DNA from: Bacteroides sp.
GTDB taxonomy: Bacteria > Bacteroidota > Bacteroidia > Bacteroidales > Bacteroidaceae
Assembly (NCBI GenBank): GCA_019416685.1
Contig: DXWV01000101.1
Coordinates: 78,858-142,857 of the forward strand
DNA length: 64,000 nt
Direction of reading: 5' to 3'
The position numbers were made by a program, and so were the translations under genes. Every line of letters starts with the position of its first letter. Positions within the stretch are counted from its first letter, which is position 1. The notes beneath the pieces were generated by a model. The model ran no database searches and had not been told where the DNA came from. It saw only the letters and a program-made list of their open reading frames with translations. Positions 16,945 to 26,507 of this stretch are shown piece after piece.

Positions 16945-19328
16945 AACGCATACAAACCTGTTTGATACTAATCGGACTGCTGTGTATCAGTAACCTGTAC
17001 GCAACAGATAATGAAAAAGCAGAAACAATCCGTCGGCTAAGGCAGGAGTTTACAAAACATATCAACGGAACTCCTGTAACGACCTATACATTGCAAGAGT
17101 CTCTGGCTCTGATTGACGCGGAAGGCCGTTTTACAGACAAACGTGCAGAAGAAGAGACAATTATCCGTAATAATTATGCTGCCGGAACTAACATGGCTCA
17201 CTGTATCCAAATTAATAATCTGACACGGGACTGCTTTGAACGATTACAGGTCATAGCCGAATCCTATCGCGGAAGGAAAAATCTCGATCCTCAGGATAGC
17301 GGTGTACAAACCCTTTTACGTGGTATCGCCTTTTACGGAAAAATGGAAAATGAACGTAACAATGATGCTCCCGGGCGCTTCCATGCTTCTTGTTTTGCCA
17401 CCCCACGGGCAGCCGTAAAAATCTATTTTGCCTTGCTTGATCTGATGGACAGAATTGAATCAGGCGAGGTAAAAGATTCAACGGCTCTTATAGCCCACCA
17501 AAAACTATTTGATGTAGGTTTCCAATCGTGGACACAACCCTACAGACACGATGAAACAGATAAAAACGTGGTAAACATAGAGAGATTTCGCAAGCACGTC
17601 TGGTGGGTAGGGGGCAATGCACTCGACTATCGTCCGGTATTGGAGGCAGCTGTCATGATGAGTTCGGTTCCTATGATAGACGTACTTGCCGAAGTAGCCA
17701 TTCGTTCACTCTCTGTTGTGTCACAAGCCACTTATGACGATGCTTTCTGGACAGAAGGAACCACTGCCGATGGTGCCGGATGGGGACATGGGAAGCAATG
17801 TCTCGTTTGGGGATATCCCATAGACGGACTGAAAGGAACTTTTCGTATACTAAAATACCTACAAGGATCTCCGTGGGCCAAACAACTCTCGCGGGAGAAT
17901 GTAGAAGTAGTACTCAACTATATCCGTTGCTCTGCCTTTTATCATCATAAAGGCATCATTCCACCACTTGTAGACCGGGGAAATATGACACGCAAAAATA
18001 ACCGCCGGGGCAATGTACCTTCACATATCCTGGCCAAAACATTGCTGGCAGACTGGCATTCGTCACTCACTTCTGAAGAGATCAACGAACTGAAACTATT
18101 TATTGATGAATCCTCCTGCCTGGATGTACAAATGTATACTGCACCGGATGGATACTATCACGGCACACGTTATTTCTATAACAATGACGACCTGATAAAG
18201 AAAACGAATGATTACTATCTCTTTATCAATATGGGATCTGTACGGGTAGACGGGCTGGAGAGCGCTTATCCCGGTGCAGCAGGTTATAATTTTTACAGCG
18301 CTGACGGAGTGACTCTTTTCCAACACGATGGAAGTGAGTATCGTAACATCATAGGAGCCATGAAACTTACTGCCTGGCCGGGTGTCACTACACGACAGAC
18401 TCCTACGGAACTACATCCAATCGAAAATTGGAGCGGATACACCAGTTCTTATAACTTCGCAACCGGAGCTACTGACGGCAAAGGAGATTTCGCCACCGGC
18501 TTTATTTACCAGAAGATCAATGCAAAAATGAAAGGAAATCCGGATGCCTCTGAAGCTAAAGATGTAAACAAAGACATATACGGTGTACGAGCTTATAAAA
18601 GCTACTTCATGTTTGATGATATATTCCTTGCCCTGGGAGCCGGAATCACCAACCTCTCCCCAGAGAAAGAAGGGAATATCACGACTACGATTGAACAGAC
18701 TTATAGTCCGGTTGCTCCTGAGATAGTAAAAAAGGGAAAAATCAATTGGATACGCCACGAAGGTTTCACCTACGGAGTAATTCCACAACATACATCGGGC
18801 GAAGTGAAATGGAACCGCGAAGAGCGTGTCACCAACTGGCAAAGACTTTGCAAAGCCAACACAGAACCGGAAACAACAGTACCGGTATTCCAGATGGAGA
18901 TCGTACACGGACGGGAAATAGAAGATGCTACCTATGCTTATGTAGTAGATTGTAAAGGCGGGTTCCCTAAAAAGATACCTGCCATACTGACTAACAACAC
19001 CCATCTACAAGCAGCCGAAAACCCGAAAGGTACAAAATTGGGAGCTGTTTATTTCGATACCTCAGTTACAGTAAAAGGTAAATTCGGAACATTCGGAGTA
19101 TCTTCACCGGTAGCCTTGTTTGCAGAGAAAAAAGACGGAAAACTTATTCTTACAGTAGCAGACGCTTTAATGAAAAAGGATCCGAACAACCTGACAGTAT
19201 ATACCTCTGTACCCGTCAGAGGTGAAGAAGTCAGCAAACAGTCTAAAAATATCTATGAAATAAAGATTCCCCTACCGGCAGGAGCACATTGCGGACAACC
19301 TGTTACGGTAACATTAGAATTACTCTGA
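16941..19328 (+). CDS. PL8 family polysaccharide lyase
   Basis: This is a 795-residue protein with a signal peptide (LLCISNLYA). An N-terminal helical toroid is followed by the PL8 beta-sandwich domains. The putative catalytic set is N226 (WWVGGNALDY), H283 (GAGWGHGKQ) and Y292 (VWGYPIDG). The 9-residue His-Tyr spacing equals that of characterised PL8 lyases, and an Arg-rich RGNMTRKNNRRG segment fits the Arg position. Later, SYFMFDDIFLALGAGI and the WIRHEGFTYG region match the PL8 central domain. PL8 enzymes cleave hyaluronan, chondroitin or xanthan by beta-elimination at uronic acids. No sulfatase genes are present, so an unsulfated substrate is favoured. It is coupled to the preceding T9SS protein. 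Confidence 0.82.
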   Translation: MKRIQTCLILIGLLCISNLYATDNEKAETIRRLRQEFTKHINGTPVTTYTLQESLALIDAEGRFTDKRAEEETIIRNNYAAGTNMAHCIQINNLTRDCFERLQVIAESYRGRKNLDPQDSGVQTLLRGIAFYGKMENERNNDAPGRFHASCFATPRAAVKIYFALLDLMDRIESGEVKDSTALIAHQKLFDVGFQSWTQPYRHDETDKNVVNIERFRKHVWWVGGNALDYRPVLEAAVMMSSVPMIDVLAEVAIRSLSVVSQATYDDAFWTEGTTADGAGWGHGKQCLVWGYPIDGLKGTFRILKYLQGSPWAKQLSRENVEVVLNYIRCSAFYHHKGIIPPLVDRGNMTRKNNRRGNVPSHILAKTLLADWHSSLTSEEINELKLFIDESSCLDVQMYTAPDGYYHGTRYFYNNDDLIKKTNDYYLFINMGSVRVDGLESAYPGAAGYNFYSADGVTLFQHDGSEYRNIIGAMKLTAWPGVTTRQTPTELHPIENWSGYTSSYNFATGATDGKGDFATGFIYQKINAKMKGNPDASEAKDVNKDIYGVRAYKSYFMFDDIFLALGAGITNLSPEKEGNITTTIEQTYSPVAPEIVKKGKINWIRHEGFTYGVIPQHTSGEVKWNREERVTNWQRLCKANTEPETTVPVFQMEIVHGREIEDATYAYVVDCKGGFPKKIPAILTNNTHLQAAENPKGTKLGAVYFDTSVTVKGKFGTFGVSSPVALFAEKKDGKLILTVADALMKKDPNNLTVYTSVPVRGEEVSKQSKNIYEIKIPLPAGAHCGQPVTVTLELL

Positions 19329-19500
19329 CAACTCTATGAATCAACCTGTATGAAACAAACGCACTTTTAAGTGGATTCATTTTCCACCTTCTGCTCCGGT
19401 TTATACACTACTATAAATCAGAAGCAGAAATGCGGAAATTGATATAATGTGAAATCTAACTAAGTAGTATTTCAAATTTAGTTCATACTATGACAGCGTT

Positions 19501-19605
19501 TTATTGAAACGCAAATGATCGCAGATTTTCGCAGATTAAATAGCTGCGCTATACTTGAGCGATGATATTCTTTGCGTGAATCTGCAATAATCTGCGTTTC
19601 AATAA
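19501..19605. repeat. Inverted repeat, family A copy 2
   Basis: The left arm (19501-19537) carries TTATTGAAACGCAAATGATC and further CGCAGATT units. The right arm (19579-19605) ends CTGCGTTTCAATAA, its complement. It uses the same vocabulary as the repeats at 1775-1868 and 59965-60038. It occupies part of the 328-bp gap between PL8 and GH35; the rest of that gap (19329-19500) shows only a weak GTGGA/TCCAC hairpin and no gene. Confidence 0.7.
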
Positions 19606-19656
19606 TAATATCATATAATTTCGAACGATTACTTACCATTAATAAACTATCATTTT

Positions 19657-21474
19657 ATGAAAAAGAAACTCTTAACTTTTTTAATGGCACTGGCTCTATT
19701 AACAGGCAGCAGTACATTGGTTCAAGCACAGACAAAAGGTACACATTCTTTTCGCCTGGGCGATAATCAATTCTGGCTGGATGATAAACCTTTCCAGATC
19801 GTCTCCGGTGAAATCCATCCGTCACGTATCCCCGCAGAATATTGGAAACAACGAATACAAATGATCAAGGCAATGGGATGTAATACCGTAGCCTGCTATA
19901 TCATGTGGAACTATCACGAAAGTGAACCGGGGGTATTTGATTTTCAGACAGGTAATAAGGACCTGGAGAAATTTATCCGGACCGTTCAGGACGAAGATAT
20001 GTTCCTTTTATTCCGTCCCGGACCTTATGTTTGTGGTGAATGGGACTTTGGCGGACTACCGGCTTATCTACTATCTACCCCGGATATAAAAATCCGTTGT
20101 ATGGATCCACGGTATACCACTGCTGTGGAACGCTATGTTACCGCAATAGCTCCCATTATTAAAAAATATGAGATTACCAATGGTGGTCCTATCATCATGG
20201 TACAGGTAGAAAACGAATACGGAAGCTATGGCAATGACCGTACTTACATGAAGTGGATTCATGATCTTTGGAGAGACAAAGGCATCGAAGTCCCATTCTA
20301 CACAGCAGACGGAGCTACTCCTTATATGCTCGAAGCAGGAACACTCCCCGGTGTAGCCATCGGACTTGATCCGGCTGCTTCAAAGGCAGAATTCGATGAG
20401 GCTTTGAAAGTACATCCCGACGCCAGTGTATTCTGTTCCGAACTTTATCCCGGATGGCTTACACATTGGCGTGAAAACTGGCAACATCCGTCAATAGAAA
20501 AGATCACAACGGATGTGAAATGGTTGCTTGATAATGGTAAATCGTTCAACTACTACGTGATACACGGTGGGACAAACTTTGGATTCTGGGCAGGAGCCAA
20601 CTCGCCACAACCCGGTGTTTACCAACCGGATGTGACAAGCTATGACTACGATGCTCCTATCAATGAAATGGGGCAGGCTACTCCCAAATATATGGCATTG
20701 CGTGAACTGACTCAGAAGTACAGCAAAAAGAAACTTGCTCCGATTCCTGCTGCGATCCCTGTCATTACATTCCCTGTAACGGAGACACAGAGATATGCAA
20801 GTATCTGGGATAACCTTCCTGCTGCCAAACATATTGTTCAGCCACTTCCGATGGAAATGATGAATCAATATGAAGGAATGATATTGTATCGTACAAAACT
20901 GATTGGCCATAAGAGTGGTACACTCCGCGTAGATGAAGTACACGACTATGCTACTGTCTTCCTGAACGGACGCTACATCGGAAGTATTGACCGTACTCTG
21001 GGACAACACTCTATTAATCTTCCGGTATCCAATGTAGAAAATCCGGTTCTTGATATTCTGGTAGAGAGTATGGGACGTATTAACTTTGCCGCACAGATGA
21101 TTGACCGTAAAGGTATCACCGACCGTGTCACTCTGAACGGAATGACATTAATGAACTGGGATGTATTTAATATCCCCATGTCTACAGAATACATCTCAGA
21201 ACTGAAACAAAGCGACACTGCTCGTCCGGGTATGTTCTTCAAAACTACTGTGCAACTGGATAAAGCCGGAGACTGCTACATTGACATGAAAGACTTCACT
21301 AAAGGGCTTGTTTATGTCAACGGACACAATCTGGGACGCTTCTGGAATGTCGGTCCGCAGTACCGCCTGTACTGTCCGGGAGTCTGGTTGAAAGAAGGTG
21401 CCAACGAAATTATCATTTTTGACATGCACCAGACAGAGCCGGGAGTAATAAAAGGAGTAGAAACACTGGAATAA
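19657..21474 (+). CDS. GH35 family beta-galactosidase
   Basis: This is a 605-residue protein with a signal peptide (GSSTLVQAQ). A TIM barrel opens with FQIVSGEIHPSRIPAEYW, then FRPGPYVCGEWDFGGLPAYL. The acid/base Glu is E187 in QVENEYGSYG and the nucleophile is E262 in CSELYPGW, both diagnostic of GH35. The C-terminal half carries the jelly-roll domains usual in the family (VFLNGRYIGS, VYVNGHNLGRFW). It removes terminal beta-linked galactose. It lies between PL8 and susC1 on the same strand. It is separated from PL8 by a repeat, so it may have its own promoter; TAATTTCG at 19616-19623 is a near match. No operator half-site was found there. Confidence 0.93.
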   Translation: MKKKLLTFLMALALLTGSSTLVQAQTKGTHSFRLGDNQFWLDDKPFQIVSGEIHPSRIPAEYWKQRIQMIKAMGCNTVACYIMWNYHESEPGVFDFQTGNKDLEKFIRTVQDEDMFLLFRPGPYVCGEWDFGGLPAYLLSTPDIKIRCMDPRYTTAVERYVTAIAPIIKKYEITNGGPIIMVQVENEYGSYGNDRTYMKWIHDLWRDKGIEVPFYTADGATPYMLEAGTLPGVAIGLDPAASKAEFDEALKVHPDASVFCSELYPGWLTHWRENWQHPSIEKITTDVKWLLDNGKSFNYYVIHGGTNFGFWAGANSPQPGVYQPDVTSYDYDAPINEMGQATPKYMALRELTQKYSKKKLAPIPAAIPVITFPVTETQRYASIWDNLPAAKHIVQPLPMEMMNQYEGMILYRTKLIGHKSGTLRVDEVHDYATVFLNGRYIGSIDRTLGQHSINLPVSNVENPVLDILVESMGRINFAAQMIDRKGITDRVTLNGMTLMNWDVFNIPMSTEYISELKQSDTARPGMFFKTTVQLDKAGDCYIDMKDFTKGLVYVNGHNLGRFWNVGPQYRLYCPGVWLKEGANEIIIFDMHQTEPGVIKGVETLE

Positions 21475-21511
21475 AACAACAAAATCAGGGTGCACACTGT
21501 ATAAACCGGTA

Positions 21512-21549
21512 TATTTTGTCTGTAATAGGGGGTAATTTTGTCCGAATAC
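21512..21549 (+). promoter_or_regulatory. Candidate PUL regulator operator upstream of susC1
   Basis: Direct repeats TATTTTGTCTGTAATA (21512-21527) and AATTTTGTCCGAATAC (21534-21549) are spaced 22 bp apart. The last base of the proximal GTCCG (21544) lies 61 bp before a TTTATTTG -7-like box at 21605-21612, which has one mismatch to TAnnTTTG. The same spacing and distance are seen at the divergent PUL promoters. TAATTTTG inside the second repeat itself resembles a -7 box, an alternative reading. Confidence 0.55.
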
Positions 21550-21692
21550 ACTATTGTAGCATTTACCAATACACAGAGTGTAGCCTGGTTCAAATCAAAT
21601 GCATTTTATTTGCATCACCGGAATGGGAGATAAACGCTATATCTCCATACCGCTAATTTATCAAGTAATTAATTTTTTAATCTTAAAAAGCT

Positions 21693-24600
21693 ATGAACAC
21701 AGAAACGTTACATTTTAAATTTCTAAAAGTGTTTTGCTGTGTATTGCTACTGCAACTGGGATGGAGCCATGTGCTCGGAGCTGTGACAGAAGCAAATCAG
21801 ACCCGCCAGATACAGGGTGTGATCACTGACAGCCAGGGAGAAACCCTACCTGGCGTAAACGTATTAGTAAAGGGTACGTCCATTGGAGCTATTTCCGATA
21901 TCAATGGTAAATTCACTTTACAGGTACCGTCACCCAAATCTGTATTGATCATCTCTTATATAGGATATGAAACATACGAAGTGATTGTGGGTAACAAAAC
22001 ATCGTTCAACATTGTACTGGAAGACCAGATGAATGCATTGGACGAAGTAGTAGTAGTGGCTTACGGGTCACAAAAGAAACAAACAGTTACCGGTGCTGTA
22101 AGCATGATGAAGAGTAGTGAATTGGTTGCCGCCCCAGTAGCCAACGTTACCAACGCACTGGTAGGTAAACTTCCGGGAGTAGTTACCCAACAACCGGGTG
22201 GACGTCCCGGTGAAGATGCTGCCACCATCCTGATCCGTGGTAAATCGACTTTCAACGATGCTTCTCCTCTTATTATCATTGACGGTGTAGAACAGGAATC
22301 ATTCTCACAGCTTGATGCGAATGAAATTGAAAGCCTTTCCGTACTGAAAGATGCTTCGTCTACTGCCGTATATGGTATCCGTGGTGCAAACGGTGTTATC
22401 CTGATCACTACTAAAAGAGGTAAAGAAGGAAAGCCTAAAATTTCAGTTACCGCCAACTGGGGATTACAGCGTCCTACACAGATTCCCGAATTTCTGGGTT
22501 CATACGAACATCTGGTACTTCGTAAAAAAGCATGGGAGAATGACGGAAAAGATCCGTTGCAACAAGACAACGGACTGCTTACAGACGAATCATTGGAAGG
22601 TTTCCGATTGGGAGAAGATCCCTATCGTTATCCGGATGTAAACTGGTATGACGAAATGGTAAACAAAAAAGGTGCCCTCCAACAACAATATAATATCAAC
22701 ATTTCCGGAGGTACCAAAGCTGTGAAGTATTTTATCTCACTGGGATACTTAAATCAAGGTGGTATGTTCAAATATACCGACCTGCAGAAAGACTATAATC
22801 CTCAGGTATACTATCGTCGTTTCAATTTCCGCTCAAACATCGATTTAAATATCAATAAGTATCAGACCTTATCTGCCAACATCTCCGGCCGGTCAGGTGA
22901 AATGAACGGATTCAAAGGTGCATCAGGCAGTTATTTTCAAGGATTGATTGCTAAAGAACCCTGGAGACATCCTATCTATAATCCGGATGGCTCTATTGCC
23001 GCTGTACAAGGTTCGGGTAATCCGCTTACCAGCATTGCATACAGTGGATACGAAAACTCAAAGACTAATTATTACGACATTGTAGGAACTTTACACAATG
23101 ACCTGAGCTTTATCACAAACGGTCTGTCGTTCGATATGAGTATATCATTCAATAACAATTTCGGCTCAACAAAAAAATATACGGATGGCATTGATACTTA
23201 TTATTATGAGCCTAATACCGGACGTTATGACCAGTTGGGTGAAGATTCGCCCTTCCGCTTTAGTGAAGATAAAAAGACCGATCCAATGCGGCGTACTAAC
23301 TTACAGCTAAAAGTAGGTTACGGACGCAGTTTTGGTAAGCACAATATCAATTCCATATTGGTTTACAACCAACAGAAAACAACAAGCGGAAGCAGCATAC
23401 CAAGTGCATTGATGGGATATGCCGCCCGCGTAGAATATGGCTTTGCCGATAAATATCTGGGTGAAGTCAGCCTGGGATACAACGGTTCGGAAAACTTTGC
23501 CAAAGGCCATCGCTTCGGATTCTTCCCGTCAGGTTCATTGGGATATGTGATCTCCGAAGAAACATTTATGGAAAAAGTGAAAAAAGTGATCCCTTACTTA
23601 AAGGTAAGAGGTTCGGTGGGATTGGTTGGTAACGACAAATCAAAAGACCGCTTCCTCTATATGGGTGAGTTTACCGGACAAGGTATATATACGGGAGGGG
23701 GAACTCCAAGCTTCGGTTTTGGTACAACTAACCCTTCAACTAACGGAGGTATCTATGAAAAAAGAAACGAAAATCGACTATTGACTTGGGAAACCGCTCT
23801 GAAAGGTAATGTCGGTTTGGAAGCCCGTCTGTTCTCAAATGATCTGCTTAGCTTTACAATAGACGTTTTTAAAGAACACCGTAAAGACATCCTTCTTCAG
23901 GGACGTTCTACCCCACAAATCATTGGTTTGTCCAGCCCTTATCTCAACATAGGTGAAGTGAAGAACTGGGGATATGAGTTTGAACTCTCTCACCGTCACC
24001 ATATCGGAAAGGTAGATTACTATATTCGTGGTAATTACAGTTTCGCACGCAACGAAGTTATCAACTATGACGACCCGGCAGGAACACCGGATTATCAAAA
24101 GATAGCCGGATTCAGAATTGACCAATTCAGAGGATATCAGGTACTCGGATTTTTCCAGAATGCAGAAGATATAAAAAGTTCACCAGATCAGACAACTCTG
24201 GGAGGTCCTATTATTCCGGGAGACCTGAAGTACTGGGATCGTAACGGAGATGGCTCTCTGACAGATGCAGATAAGGTAGCCATCGGCTATTCACGTATTC
24301 CCGAAATTATGTATTCAATCACTCCGGGTATTATCTGGAAAGGACTGGAAATATCCGTTCAATTCCAGGGAGCCGCCCACGCTTCCGTATTGTTCGCCGG
24401 AAATGCCGGTTATGAATTCGGAGGTGGTGCAGGAGGCGGACAGGTTTCAGAAACTCACAAGAACTACTGGACTCCCGATAATCCTAATGCAGCGTATCCG
24501 TCACTACACATGGCAGCAAAACACAGTAACAAAAACATCAACTCATTCCATTTGAAATCTGCTGATTACATTCGTTTGAAAAATGTGCAGGTTACCTACT

Positions 24601-24779
24601 CATTCCCCGCCAAAATCTATCGTAAACTGGGAATGACAGGGTTAAAAGCTTATTTGAACGGAAGTAACCTCTACACCTGGTCAAAGATCGATAACTTCGA
24701 CCCGGAAACCGTAAATTCAAGTGGGGAGGTTTATCCGCAACAAAGTGTCTATAATTTTGGTGTAAACATTAACTTTTAA
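21693..24779 (+). CDS. SusC-like TonB-dependent outer membrane transporter (first pair)
   Basis: This is a 1028-residue protein with a signal peptide. An N-terminal carboxypeptidase-regulatory-like domain (IQGVITDSQGETLPGVNVLV) is followed by the TonB-box region DEVVVVAYGSQKKQTVTGAV. The plug domain ends YGIRGANGVILITTKRGKEG, and the 22-strand barrel ends with Phe (YNFGVNINF). SusC proteins import oligosaccharides across the outer membrane with TonB energy, with a SusD lid. The cognate susD starts 6 bp downstream. A candidate operator lies ~145-180 bp upstream, suggesting induction by the hybrid sensor of the locus. Confidence 0.95.
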   Translation: MNTETLHFKFLKVFCCVLLLQLGWSHVLGAVTEANQTRQIQGVITDSQGETLPGVNVLVKGTSIGAISDINGKFTLQVPSPKSVLIISYIGYETYEVIVGNKTSFNIVLEDQMNALDEVVVVAYGSQKKQTVTGAVSMMKSSELVAAPVANVTNALVGKLPGVVTQQPGGRPGEDAATILIRGKSTFNDASPLIIIDGVEQESFSQLDANEIESLSVLKDASSTAVYGIRGANGVILITTKRGKEGKPKISVTANWGLQRPTQIPEFLGSYEHLVLRKKAWENDGKDPLQQDNGLLTDESLEGFRLGEDPYRYPDVNWYDEMVNKKGALQQQYNINISGGTKAVKYFISLGYLNQGGMFKYTDLQKDYNPQVYYRRFNFRSNIDLNINKYQTLSANISGRSGEMNGFKGASGSYFQGLIAKEPWRHPIYNPDGSIAAVQGSGNPLTSIAYSGYENSKTNYYDIVGTLHNDLSFITNGLSFDMSISFNNNFGSTKKYTDGIDTYYYEPNTGRYDQLGEDSPFRFSEDKKTDPMRRTNLQLKVGYGRSFGKHNINSILVYNQQKTTSGSSIPSALMGYAARVEYGFADKYLGEVSLGYNGSENFAKGHRFGFFPSGSLGYVISEETFMEKVKKVIPYLKVRGSVGLVGNDKSKDRFLYMGEFTGQGIYTGGGTPSFGFGTTNPSTNGGIYEKRNENRLLTWETALKGNVGLEARLFSNDLLSFTIDVFKEHRKDILLQGRSTPQIIGLSSPYLNIGEVKNWGYEFELSHRHHIGKVDYYIRGNYSFARNEVINYDDPAGTPDYQKIAGFRIDQFRGYQVLGFFQNAEDIKSSPDQTTLGGPIIPGDLKYWDRNGDGSLTDADKVAIGYSRIPEIMYSITPGIIWKGLEISVQFQGAAHASVLFAGNAGYEFGGGAGGGQVSETHKNYWTPDNPNAAYPSLHMAAKHSNKNINSFHLKSADYIRLKNVQVTYSFPAKIYRKLGMTGLKAYLNGSNLYTWSKIDNFDPETVNSSGEVYPQQSVYNFGVNINF

Positions 24780-24785
24780 TCAATT

Positions 24786-26489
24786 ATGAAGAAATTATTT
24801 ATCATATATATAATAGCGGCTTCTATGGGCTTCTCTTCTTGTACGGGATTATTTGGAGAAGGTCAGTTGGATATGGCTCCGGTAGAAGATATCAACGAGG
24901 ATAAGATATTTTCGGACTATGCTATGTTCCGTCAATATGCCGATCAGACTTATTCTTATATGCCCGGCCATCTGGGACGTTTGTGGAACTCATTAGTTTC
25001 CTCTATGGGAGATGAATCACGCAATAAAGGAGGATGTACCGCTATTTTCAATAACGGAGCATGGGACGGTACCCGGATGGAATCAAGTAATAAAATGTTC
25101 GATGCCAATAACGAAATATCGGATATGTGGCAGAATATGTACATTGGTATCCGCAAAACCAATAAAATTATCGAAAACATAGATAGAATACCTAATTTCC
25201 CGTCACAGGAGATCAAAGATCGTTGTCTGGGAGAGGCTTACTTCCTGCGTGCTTTCTTCTACTTCGAGCTGATCAAACGCTGGGGAGGTGTACCCATTAT
25301 TGACCACACATTGACTTTAAACAAAGACAATCTGGATTTACCTCGTGACACTTATGAGAAGTGTGTTGAATTTATCGAAAATGATTGTAATACGGCTGCC
25401 GGCCTACTGCCCTCAAAGTATGCCGATGCTGATAATGGGCGCGCTTCGGTAGGAGCGGCAAAAGCATTGAAATCAAGAGTGCTGCTATATGCTGCCCGCC
25501 AATTACACAACCCCTCCAACGATATAAGAAAATGGGAAAAAGCAGCCAAAGCAGCCAAAGATGTAATCGACCTGAAACTATATACGCTTTATCCTGACTA
25601 TGTGAACATGTTTTTCCAGCCTGTTTGTAGTGAAATCATTATGAACCGCCCGCGTATCAAGATGAACTTTGAACAGGGACACACCAACGGAAGTACATTC
25701 TGGACACGTTTCATTGCCACACAAGGATACGATGGCTGGGCAGGAGAGTGGGTAACCCAAAATATGGTTGATATGTTTGAAGACTCTAAAGGGTATCCTA
25801 TTACTAATTCCCAGATTTACAAGGAAGAAAATCCATATGCTAACAGAGACCCTCGTCTGGATATGTGTGTATTGCGCAATGATCGCTTCTGGTACAATCG
25901 TAACCTGGAATTTTGGGTATCAGCCAGTGGAAAAGAGACCGGACGTGATAAAGGTACGACTCATATTAATGTATTGGGCTATGCCATCGCTAAATTCTGG
26001 CCCGAAACACATCAACGATACAAAGGAACTTCTACCTATATGAACTACATCTTCTTCCGCTATGCTGAGATTCTGCTAAACTTTGCCGAAGCACAGAACG
26101 AAGTGGGAGGTCCGGAAAGTTCACTGGAAGGACTCTCTGTAAGAGAGGTACTGACAGAACTTAGAGCTCGCGTAGGACAAGTACCTGTCCCGACAGATAT
26201 ATCAGGTACAAAAGAAACAATGCGTGAACGCATCTACAATGAACGGGGGGTAGAACTTTGTTTTGAAGAACATCGCTGGTATGATGTATTGTCCTGGCAT
26301 AAAGGAGTGGAATATTTCAATAAAGACATTTATGGTATCCGCGTTGTGAAGAATACGGACGGAACTTTCACTTATTCCCGCGAAAAGTATGAGACCCCTA
26401 CGTTCAAAGAACACATGCACCTCTATCCGATACCTAACAATGAAGTATACAAAAGTGCCGTATTGGAACAGAACCCGGGATGGAAATGA
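24786..26489 (+). CDS. SusD-like surface glycan-binding lipoprotein (first pair)
   Basis: This is a 567-residue protein with a lipoprotein signal (lipobox FSSC, then TGLFGEG). It has the SusD helical TPR region with the diagnostic LRAFFYFELIKRWGGVPII near residue 155, and the C-terminal RERIYNERGVELCFEEHRWYD motif. SusD proteins cap the SusC barrel and bind the glycan at the surface. Six bases separate it from susC1, and susC2 follows after 18 bp, so all four genes are probably one transcript. Confidence 0.94.
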   Translation: MKKLFIIYIIAASMGFSSCTGLFGEGQLDMAPVEDINEDKIFSDYAMFRQYADQTYSYMPGHLGRLWNSLVSSMGDESRNKGGCTAIFNNGAWDGTRMESSNKMFDANNEISDMWQNMYIGIRKTNKIIENIDRIPNFPSQEIKDRCLGEAYFLRAFFYFELIKRWGGVPIIDHTLTLNKDNLDLPRDTYEKCVEFIENDCNTAAGLLPSKYADADNGRASVGAAKALKSRVLLYAARQLHNPSNDIRKWEKAAKAAKDVIDLKLYTLYPDYVNMFFQPVCSEIIMNRPRIKMNFEQGHTNGSTFWTRFIATQGYDGWAGEWVTQNMVDMFEDSKGYPITNSQIYKEENPYANRDPRLDMCVLRNDRFWYNRNLEFWVSASGKETGRDKGTTHINVLGYAIAKFWPETHQRYKGTSTYMNYIFFRYAEILLNFAEAQNEVGGPESSLEGLSVREVLTELRARVGQVPVPTDISGTKETMRERIYNERGVELCFEEHRWYDVLSWHKGVEYFNKDIYGIRVVKNTDGTFTYSREKYETPTFKEHMHLYPIPNNEVYKSAVLEQNPGWK

Positions 26490-26507
26490 TGGTATAAACC
26501 CTAAAAT

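Noticed and set aside
21533..21540. TAATTTTG as the susC1 -7 promoter box
   Set aside because: It matches the consensus but is half of a 22-bp direct repeat also seen on the other strand at the divergent promoters. It is kept only as an alternative to the operator reading.
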